Positions 51,901 through 57,519 of a DNA stretch of 57,519 bases are shown here, one piece after another. The position numbers and the translations under genes were made by a program. Position 1 is the stretch's first letter; each line of letters starts with the position of its first letter. This stretch comes from Planctomycetota bacterium. GTDB taxonomy: Bacteria; Planctomycetota; UBA1135; GCA-002686595. The stretch lies in contig JABACD010000014.1 in NCBI GenBank assembly GCA_014237855.1, forward strand, positions 90,961-148,479. The letters run 5' to 3'. A model generated the notes under the pieces. The model saw only the letters and a program-made list of their open reading frames with translations. It searched no databases and had not been told where the DNA came from.

Positions 51901-53640
51901 GGTGGAGACGGCTCAACGATTGCAGTGCGCTGGGAACTCTCGGACGAGAAGCGAGCCGGGGAGGGCAAGCAGGCCCACGAGTTCGAGGCCCGCTGGCTTG
52001 GCTTCCTGGAGCTGGTCGAGCGGGAATCGCGTCGACGAGTGAATCAGAAGACTGCGGCCCAGTGGGCGGAGCCACTCGCGCAGGTGCCCTGTCCAGCCTG
52101 CGAGGGGGCCCGATTACGCCCGGAGGTTGCTGCCGTGAGCGTGGGGGGTCTCCGCTTGCCAGATGTTCTTGCGCGACCTCTCGATCAACTGATCGAAGTC
52201 CTCGAGGGCATCGACCTGAACGAACGACAAGCAGCGGTCTTTGCAGCCCTCATGCCGGAGCTGAGTTCACGTGTTGATGATCTGAGGGCGCTGGGGCTCG
52301 GTCACCTGGAGCTGAGTCGCAGTAGCCGTAGTCTCTCTGCTGGTGAGCTCCAGCGTACTCGACTTGCGAGCGTGCTGCGTTCAGGACTCAGCGGAGTGAC
52401 GATTGTTCTGGATGAGCCAACCAGTGGGCTGCATGTGCGTGATGTCGAGGGTCTGCTCGAGCTACTGCGCGGGTTTCGGGACCGAGGTAACACGGTGGTC
52501 GTGGTGGAGCACGAGCCACGAGTCTTACGTGCGGCTGATCATCTGATCGAAATGGGGCCTGGTGCTGGAGTCGCGGGAGGGCAGCTGGTTGCCAGCGGAG
52601 AGCCCGCGACGGTGCTGGCAGCGGACGGTCCGACAGCGATTGCAATGAGGGGGGCAGAGGAGAGACACTCTCAATCACCAGCCGAAGAGGCCCGTCTGCG
52701 CCTGCGTGGCTGCCGGGCGAACCACCTGCGCTCGATTGATGTTGAGCTGCCGCTCGCCGGGCTCGTTGCGGTCACCGGTGTCTCAGGTAGCGGAAAGAGC
52801 AGCCTGGTGTTTGATGTCCTCGAGGCTTCGATTCGCGCCCGGCGTGCCGTCGAGTGCGACACCATCGAGGTCGACGGTGGATTCGACCACTTCAAGGACA
52901 TACGCACGTCGCGCAGGCCCACAACAAGCTCAACGATACTGGCAGCCCTCGATTTGCTGCCTTCACTCCAGTGGCTGTACAGCTCGGCACCGGGCGCCGA
53001 GAAGCTACCTCGCCAGGCCTTCTCGTTTGCCAGCCCTGCTGGGCGTTGCAAGGCCTGCAATGGTTCAGGGCGTGAGCGAATCGCCATGGACTTCATGGCA
53101 GACCTGGAACTCGACTGCCCGGTGTGTGATGGGCATCGGTATCGACCAGAGGTGCTCGCGGTTCACTGGAAGGGCCTGAATGTGGCCGACTTTCTCTCCT
53201 GCTCGATTGCTGAACTGCTTCCCATGCTGCCGGCAGGTAGGCTCCGCTCGGGCTTCGAGGCCATCTCCCGAGTCGGCCTCGACTACCTGTCCCCGGGGCG
53301 GCGCCCGTCCGAGCTGTCCGGAGGCGAACGCCAGCGCGTGGCCCTCGCCTCCAGTCTCGCGGCGGCCCCCTCTCCAGGCCTCTACCTGCTCGACGAGCCG
53401 GCGACCGGGTTGCACGAGGCAGACATTGCCCGGTTGGGTGAGGTCTTCCGTGCTCTGGCTGTTCGCGGTGACCTGGTGGTCATCGCGGAGCATCGAATAT
53501 CACTGATCGCTCTCTGCGATCATGTGATCGACCTCGGGCCGGAGAGCGGGGTGGGGGGCGGGCAGCTGATCGCCACCGGCCCTCCGGGTGGACTCGAGGT
53601 GGGAGCGACAGCGGAGGCCTTGCGAGGGGACCTGCGTTGA
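48928..53640 (+). CDS. Double-length UvrA-like protein with four ABC ATPase domains
   Basis: 1570 residues forming two UvrA-like halves in one chain. Walker A motifs start at residues 31 (GPSGSGKS), 492 (GPSGAGKT), 807 and 1284 (GVSGSGKS). Matching signatures and Walker B are 'LSAGEAQRIRLAR' with 'LDEPTLGLHP', 'LSRGEGQRVKLA' with 'LDEPDRGLHP', 'LSAGELQRTRLA' with 'LDEPTSGLHV', and 'LSGGERQRVALA' with 'LDEPATGLHE'. Zinc-type CxxC motifs recur ('CEACGGSG', 'CAACEGLG', 'CQGCEGSG', 'CKACNGSG'). The first CxxC comes only about 100 residues after Walker A, leaving no room for the UvrB-binding domain, so each half is UvrA2-like. It probably binds damaged or unusual DNA, or protects against intercalators. 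No uvrB or uvrC nearby. Confidence 0.9.
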   Translation: MSEIRLRGAAEHNLQSVDLELPRGTWICVTGPSGSGKSSLVFDTLVREGQHRYLGALSARARQFFGKLGGARVASIEGLPPAMAIGQSDARASSRSTVGTLTGNLDLLRLLFARAAVDPGGAALTRSHFSFNHSEGACEACGGSGLEDRVAEDLLVADPTRSIRDGALKPTLKNGYTVYSQVTLEVMDTICRAHGFDVQTPWEELSDAQRDVIFHGTKALEVPFGKHSIESRMKWEGITARPREVGYYKGLIPVITETLQRNRNPNVLRFVRSLPCGACGGARLGRAGREAQLGQWRLPGLLALPARELPQALEELPSSEVLGALKPELNRRLERMHQLGLGHLALERESTTLSAGEAQRIRLARQLAASLSGLLIALDEPTLGLHPSGQEGMRAVLDDLRGQGNTLAVVEHDPDMVRHADHWVAIGPGAGPDGGRVVASGALPPHPLGEPPLAKATRRESDETIRLSGATLHNLRQAELSVHLGTFQVVSGPSGAGKTSLVFGTLLPALLGEEGGAFTGLEAAEGQAVRAVDARPIGRSSRSTPATWSGLMDLIRKRFAETEVAQSLGMKAGHFSFNNKSGRCAACEGLGTQVVGLHLLRDVELSCPSCGGSRYAAETLQVRLRGKSIAEVLALSVREARDYFSEDPQAHALCRAMDDLGLGYLALGFPSNRLSRGEGQRVKLATLLGNTKARPTLVALDEPDRGLHPEDVQRLLACIDELIDAGHTVLAISHHRHLWAAADTLVELQDGVARVVPPADGLPLSSVRDSRPPATPPASIELEGVRTNSLQGVDVSIPHRKLTAICGVSGSGKSSLAFDTLASEGWLRFAESLPFQVRRFMKRMPRPELEAARGLGPVLALRQNQTRAGRRSTVATQTEIGPTLRLLWSRAGTLDGQPCGLSAEHFSPDRALGACQGCEGSGEISRCDPRRLVTNPDRSILAGAMDGTRVGRYLGEPDGQFIATLKAAGPGIDWERPWEELPDEEQRFALHGGDGSTIAVRWELSDEKRAGEGKQAHEFEARWLGFLELVERESRRRVNQKTAAQWAEPLAQVPCPACEGARLRPEVAAVSVGGLRLPDVLARPLDQLIEVLEGIDLNERQAAVFAALMPELSSRVDDLRALGLGHLELSRSSRSLSAGELQRTRLASVLRSGLSGVTIVLDEPTSGLHVRDVEGLLELLRGFRDRGNTVVVVEHEPRVLRAADHLIEMGPGAGVAGGQLVASGEPATVLAADGPTAIAMRGAEERHSQSPAEEARLRLRGCRANHLRSIDVELPLAGLVAVTGVSGSGKSSLVFDVLEASIRARRAVECDTIEVDGGFDHFKDIRTSRRPTTSSTILAALDLLPSLQWLYSSAPGAEKLPRQAFSFASPAGRCKACNGSGRERIAMDFMADLELDCPVCDGHRYRPEVLAVHWKGLNVADFLSCSIAELLPMLPAGRLRSGFEAISRVGLDYLSPGRRPSELSGGERQRVALASSLAAAPSPGLYLLDEPATGLHEADIARLGEVFRALAVRGDLVVIAEHRISLIALCDHVIDLGPESGVGGGQLIATGPPGGLEVGATAEALRGDLR

Positions 53641-53654
53641 AGGGGGCTCGGGCC

Positions 53655-55841
53655 TCAGTTGATCCAGGAGATCTCCACCGCGTTCGAGAGATTGAAGCCA
53701 CTGCCGCAGGCTCCTGGAGCCGGGTCCCGATGCCAGAGCTGGTAGTAGCGTGTCTCACCCGATGCAGCACCATCGATCGAGGAGATGGTGACACTGCTCG
53801 CGGCAGTGCCGGCTCCACTTGCCAGGACGACCTCGAGTCGCTTGATCGCTCCTCCTGCGCAGAGATGGCCGTCGCCGTAGGGAATGCCGTTGCCGCCACC
53901 GAGAGAGCTCGTCCCGCTGATGAACATGCCGGGGACTCCCGTGGGTAACCCCTGAGCTTCAAGGCTGAGCGTATCACTCGCGATGCTGGCGTCCCCAGTT
54001 GCGCCAAGGGTCGTGCCGCTACCGCTGGAGTTCTGACAGCCACTGCCCGTGCCGCCCAGGTTTCCGCAGGGGCATGCTGCACCACTTCCATCACCGAAAC
54101 AGAATGGAGTACCTGTGCTGGTATCTCCGGTGGCGACGAAGTCGAGCGGTGCAGATGTGCCTGTATTGCCGTACTCGTCCGCAGAGCTGAAGAAGTAGGC
54201 GATCGTGCCAACTTCGGTGCCGGGGATCTCTGCGCGGAATATCTGGCCGCCAGAACTGAGAGCTGGAACCGTTGCTCCACCGGAGCCGTTGACCGTGTAG
54301 GTCAGGGTCGTCGGGTTGTACCAGGTGATGTAGTAGGGGGCATTGTCGTACACCTGCGCACGAATCACTGTCGGCTCGGAGTCGGCGGCGCGATCGGGCG
54401 CCTGCTCCACGTTCGGGATGTAGGGAGCGTGCGTGTCCGGCGTCTGCGTCGTGTTCTCGAAGTACCGATTGGCCACATTGAAGTCATTGGCCACGAAGAT
54501 GTCGTAGTCACCGTCGCCGTCTACATCGCAGGCGTCTGCATCCAGCGCCGTGTTGCTAGAGCTGGGGAAGCTGACCTGGGAGAAGCTAAAGCCTGAACCG
54601 CCGTTGTTGTTATTGCGGTAGAGCTTGTCCTGACCGGAGAAGTTGGCCACGAACAGATCCAGGTCCCCGTCATTGTCATAGTCGAGGAAGTCTCCCTCAT
54701 TATCGTCAGAGCTCGAGCCCGACAGGGTCGTGAGGCTGTTGTATGTTCCGTTGCCTGTGTTGCGCAGGGTGCAGTCATTGAAGCCGAAGCCTGCGAGCCA
54801 GTTCAGGCCGTAGATGTCGAGGTCACCATCGCCGTCGAGATCGCCCATCTCCTGCTCATAGTGCCCGTTGCCGCTGGCCCAGCCACTGGGGAAGGCGGAG
54901 TTGGACACGTCGCGGAAGGCGAGTGTGCCGGTCTCGGAAAGACGGTTTTCGAACATTCGTGGCTGCTCCTGGCGGGCACCATGGAGGATGTCCAGGTCGA
55001 AGTCGCCGTCGATGTCACCGATGTCGATGTCCAGGGCGCTGGAAGCGATGTCACATCGAGTGCCGTTGGTATTGGTGGTGTCCGACTGCTGGGTGCCCTC
55101 GCACCAGATGCCGGGGTTGTTGGTTTGAATTGTCTGGCCGCTGAGCTGGAAGCCCGAGGGGTTGAACTCCTCGAAGAAGCCGTTGCCGTCATTGAGGAAG
55201 ATCCGCGAGGGGACCTGGCCACCGAAGACTCCCCCGTAGCTCGAGTGGAAGAGATCCATGTCGCCGTCGTTGTCCAGATCTCCGAAGTCACAATCGCAGG
55301 AGAAGTCGATGAAGGTGCCATCACCCAGGATCTGATTGGGGGCAATCGAGGAATTGGGACCGGCCAGTCCAACCCAGCGACTCGATGTTTCGTCCACGTA
55401 GATGCCCGTCCCCGTGCCCGAGTTTCGCCACCAGCGATTCCCCTGAGCTACCAGCGCCGCAGTGTCGGAGATATAGAGGTCTAGATCCGAGTCATTGTCG
55501 AAATCGACGAACTCGATGTCACGGCTCTGATCGTTGATTGCCGGGAATCGTGAACCGGTCTCGTCCTGGAACTTGCCGAGGTTTGCACCCGGGCCGCGAT
55601 TGATCCAGATCCGGTTCTGATCCTGGTCGGTGTCGCCACCGTCAGCAAAGACCGCGTCCCAGTCGCCATCCAGGTCGACGTCCCCAAAGTCGAGGTTCTC
55701 TGTCTTCGAACTGTTCGCAGAGCCGCTGGTGGGTATGTCGGCCGTGTTGTTGCTGAACTGGCTGTGTGCCACCCCGGTGATCAGGAGTGTTGCAGCGATA
55801 CCACGCAGTCCAGCGGGCACTATTCGTTCAAGAGTCATCAT
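53655..55841 (-). CDS. Secreted FG-GAP protein with shared C-terminal module
   Basis: 728 residues from ATG 55841 with a signal peptide ('GIAATLLITGVAHSQ'). FG-GAP/VCBS loops dominate residues 30-470 ('DVDLDGDWDA', 'DFDNDSDLDL', 'DLDNDGDMDL', 'DIDGDFDLDI', 'DLDGDGDLDI', 'DYDNDGDLDL', 'DVDGDGDYDI'), each a Ca-binding turn. An Ig-like segment (about 495-570) follows. The last 145 residues are the shared module starting 'CFGDGSGAACPCGN', with 'YGDGHLCAGGAIKRLE', 'YYQLWHRD' and 'NLSNAVEISW'. The gene is 44 bp downstream of a second module-bearing gene and converges, 14 bp apart, with the double UvrA gene. Role unknown. Confidence 0.85.
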   Translation of the reverse strand: MMTLERIVPAGLRGIAATLLITGVAHSQFSNNTADIPTSGSANSSKTENLDFGDVDLDGDWDAVFADGGDTDQDQNRIWINRGPGANLGKFQDETGSRFPAINDQSRDIEFVDFDNDSDLDLYISDTAALVAQGNRWWRNSGTGTGIYVDETSSRWVGLAGPNSSIAPNQILGDGTFIDFSCDCDFGDLDNDGDMDLFHSSYGGVFGGQVPSRIFLNDGNGFFEEFNPSGFQLSGQTIQTNNPGIWCEGTQQSDTTNTNGTRCDIASSALDIDIGDIDGDFDLDILHGARQEQPRMFENRLSETGTLAFRDVSNSAFPSGWASGNGHYEQEMGDLDGDGDLDIYGLNWLAGFGFNDCTLRNTGNGTYNSLTTLSGSSSDDNEGDFLDYDNDGDLDLFVANFSGQDKLYRNNNNGGSGFSFSQVSFPSSSNTALDADACDVDGDGDYDIFVANDFNVANRYFENTTQTPDTHAPYIPNVEQAPDRAADSEPTVIRAQVYDNAPYYITWYNPTTLTYTVNGSGGATVPALSSGGQIFRAEIPGTEVGTIAYFFSSADEYGNTGTSAPLDFVATGDTSTGTPFCFGDGSGAACPCGNLGGTGSGCQNSSGSGTTLGATGDASIASDTLSLEAQGLPTGVPGMFISGTSSLGGGNGIPYGDGHLCAGGAIKRLEVVLASGAGTAASSVTISSIDGAASGETRYYQLWHRDPAPGACGSGFNLSNAVEISWIN

Positions 55842-55885
55842 GGGGAGATCTGGCATTTCAAGGTATGAGCCTGACATTCGACGGA

Positions 55886-57519
55886 TCAGATACCGAAGGT
55901 CACACAGATGCCGCTCGAGAGGTTGAAGCCATTGAGGCAGGGGCCACCAGCAGTGTCTCTGTACCAGGCCTGGAAGTAGCGGGTATCACCGCTCATCCAG
56001 CCCTCTGCGCTGGCATAGCCCGCACCCCATCCAGCATTGCCGGACCCATCGGGCACGCGAACTCCGAGGCGCCGAATGGCACCACCGGCACAGCGCAGGC
56101 CGTCTCCGAGGAAGACCCCCAGGCCTCCATTGGCCTGAATCGTTCCTGCGAACAGGAGCCCGGGTTGCCCGGGGACGAGGCCGCTGGCAGAGAAGTCGAG
56201 GTCGTCCGCCGAGGCGCTGTTGGTCCCGCTGGCGGTCAGGGTTGCGCCGGCTCCAGTGGAGTTCTGGCAGCCTTCACCGCTCCCGCCGTTGTTTCCGCAG
56301 GGGCAGGCCGCTCCACTTCCGTCGCCGAAGCAGATGGCAACGAAGGGCTGGCACTCGTCGGGGATTCCATTTCCGTCGGCATCAACGCTGGTTCCGAGGG
56401 AGATGTCGCACTCGTCCGGGACGCTGTTTGCATTGCAGTCAGTGATCGACTCGCACTCGTCGGGGGTTCCATTGGAGTTGCAGTCCGTGTCGCACTCATC
56501 GGGCACGCCGTTGGAATTACAGTCATTGCCAACGAGTTCACAGTCATCCGGGATCCCGTTCGAGTTGCAGTCAGGCCCTGACTCGCAGTCGTCAGGAGTG
56601 CCATTGGAATTGCAGTCGGTCTCGCAGTCGTCAGGGATGCTGTTTGAGTTGCAGTCGTTCCCTGTCAGCTCGCACTCGTCCGGGATGCTGTTTGAGTTGC
56701 AGTCAGTGATGGTCTCGCAGTCATCCGGAGTGCCATTCGAGTTGCAGTCGGTCTCGCAGTCGTCCGGGATGCTATTCGAGTTGCAGTCGTTTCCTGAGAG
56801 TTCGCATTCGTCCGGTATGCCGTTGGAGTTGCAGTCAGGGCCTGACTCGCATTCGTCGGGCGTACCGTTTGAGTTGCAATCGGTATCACACTCATCGGGG
56901 ATGCTGTTTGCGTTGCAGTCGTTTCCGGCCAGCTCACACTCGTCCGGGATGCTGTTGGCGTTGCAGTCGGTGATCGACTCGCAGTCATCCGGCGTTCCGT
57001 TTGAGTTGCAATCGGTGTCGCACTCATCGGGAATGCTGTTTGAGTTGCAGTCGTTTCCGCTCAGCTCGCACTCGTCCGGGACGCTGTTGGAGTTGCAGTC
57101 GGTGATCGACTCGCAGTCATCCGGTGTCCCGTTGGAGTTGCAGTCCGTGTCGCACTCGTCGGGGATGTTGTTTGAGTTGCAGTCGTTTCCGGCCAGCTCG
57201 CAGTCGTCCGGCACGCCATTGGAATTGCAGTCGGGTCCGACCTCGCAATCGTCAGGCGTCCCATTCGAGTTGCAGTCGGTCTCGCACTCGTCCGGGATGC
57301 TGTTCAGGTTGCAGTCATTGCCCGCGAGTTCACATTCGTCGGGGATGCCGTTTGAGTTGCAATCGGTGATCGATTCACAGCTGTCGGGGGTCCCGTTCGA
57401 GTTGCAGTCAGTGTCGCACTCGTCGGGGACGTTGTTTGCGTTGCAGTCGTTTCCAGCCAGTTCGCACTCGTCCGGGATGCTGTTGGCGTTGCAGTCGGTG
57501 ATCGACTCGCAGTCATCCG
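55886..57519 (-). CDS. Partial secreted Asp/Asn/Cys-repeat protein with shared C-terminal module
   Basis: The 5' end lies beyond the window, and the frame is open to the last base. The visible part has two regions. First is a long array of 'DCNSNGxPDxC' units (see the repeat entry), resembling calcium-binding thrombospondin type 3 or dockerin-like DxNxxGxxD loops. A final 'DADGNGIPDEC' then leads into a C-terminal module of about 150 residues: 'CFGDGSGAACPCGNNGGSG', 'GLLFAGT', 'LGDGLRCAGGAIRRL', 'YFQAWYRD', 'GFNLSSGICVTF'. The array is probably a rigid, calcium-filled, disulfide-rich stalk holding an N-terminal domain away from the cell. A GTG at 57214 is inside the repeats and is not the real start. 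Confidence 0.85.
   Translation of the reverse strand, partial: DDCESITDCNANSIPDECELAGNDCNANNVPDECDTDCNSNGTPDSCESITDCNSNGIPDECELAGNDCNLNSIPDECETDCNSNGTPDDCEVGPDCNSNGVPDDCELAGNDCNSNNIPDECDTDCNSNGTPDDCESITDCNSNSVPDECELSGNDCNSNSIPDECDTDCNSNGTPDDCESITDCNANSIPDECELAGNDCNANSIPDECDTDCNSNGTPDECESGPDCNSNGIPDECELSGNDCNSNSIPDDCETDCNSNGTPDDCETITDCNSNSIPDECELTGNDCNSNSIPDDCETDCNSNGTPDDCESGPDCNSNGIPDDCELVGNDCNSNGVPDECDTDCNSNGTPDECESITDCNANSVPDECDISLGTSVDADGNGIPDECQPFVAICFGDGSGAACPCGNNGGSGEGCQNSTGAGATLTASGTNSASADDLDFSASGLVPGQPGLLFAGTIQANGGLGVFLGDGLRCAGGAIRRLGVRVPDGSGNAGWGAGYASAEGWMSGDTRYFQAWYRDTAGGPCLNGFNLSSGICVTFGI
56403..57519 (-). repeat. 132-bp higher-order tandem repeat coding for DCN(x)N(x)xPDxC units
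   Basis: Within the coding frame, 25 complete 11-residue cores are visible. They alternate with three linkers (E-S/T-I-T or E-S-G-P; E-L-x-G-N; D-T or E-T), making a 44-residue, 132-bp compound unit repeated about eight and a half times and continuing past the window. Units differ mainly by silent changes and at a few positions (NS/NA, GT/SI/GI/SV), as expected from unequal crossing-over. Confidence 0.9.

Noticed and set aside
56403..57519. Direct repeats considered as a CRISPR array
   Set aside because: The repeats are in frame, contiguous and code DCN units; there are no unique spacers and no cas genes.
1..57519. Search for tRNA, rRNA, integrase, transposase and riboswitch
   Set aside because: None could be recognised by eye; in particular no cobalamin riboswitch was seen near the B12 protein or the TonB receptor. 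A covariance-model scan would be decisive.

Overview
The window is GC-rich, densely coded bacterial chromosome and looks like a member of the Planctomycetota. This rests on a translationally coupled DUF1592-type cytochrome and DUF1552 pair, several secreted FG-GAP/VCBS proteins (one ending in ASPIC/UnbV), secreted proteins ending in an 'FGDGSGAACPCGN' module, a class II photolyase and a double-length UvrA. The phylum assignment is inference from gene content. No rRNA, tRNA, CRISPR array, integrase or insertion sequence was recognised, so this looks like ordinary chromosome rather than an island.

Layout. 0.2-14.4 kb: a TonB-dependent receptor, a subtilisin-like protease, dihydroorotase (pyrC), a trypsin-fold secreted protease, an FG-GAP/tail-fibre-like protein co-directional with an astacin metalloprotease, a class V aminotransferase and a TMTC-like TPR membrane protein. 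14.6-24.4 kb: a 1680-residue malectin/TIG/propeller/Kelch surface protein, a small membrane protein, and the DUF1592-DUF1552 pair. 24.5-33.6 kb: an exported nickel superoxide dismutase, a decayed gene, a sulfatase-like lipoprotein with TPRs, a HEAT-repeat lipoprotein, and a minus-strand run of FetAB-like ABC transporter, SGNH hydrolase, ASCH protein and SF2 helicase. 33.7-39.6 kb: a fasciclin protein, a TIGR01777 SDR protein and a tight four-gene operon. 39.8-57.5 kb: a second subtilase, a CbpA/CbpM-like chaperone pair, a four-CBS protein, a DoxX-like protein, a CRTAC protein, a lipase-like lipoprotein, a fused double UvrA, and two secreted proteins with the shared C-terminal module. The last of these carries a long Asp/Cys/Asn repeat and runs off the window edge.

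The most interesting locus is 36.06-39.57 kb. A class II photolyase, an ECF sigma factor, an 88-residue soluble anti-sigma-like protein and a stand-alone cobalamin-binding protein are encoded with 4-bp stop/start overlaps or a 7-bp gap. The cobalamin protein keeps the W-x9-E-H and H-x-x-G signature of CarH-type B12 photoreceptors but has no DNA-binding domain. A perfect 8-8-8 palindrome (TCAAGTAC/GTACTTGA) lies about 60 bp before the photolyase. My hypothesis is a light switch in which adenosylcobalamin photochemistry controls an ECF sigma factor through a small anti-sigma protein, with DNA photorepair as output.

A second theme is secretion. Four proteases of three catalytic families, FG-GAP proteins and repeat proteins are exported, and four of these share a C-terminal module of about 125-150 residues that may be a sorting or anchoring domain.
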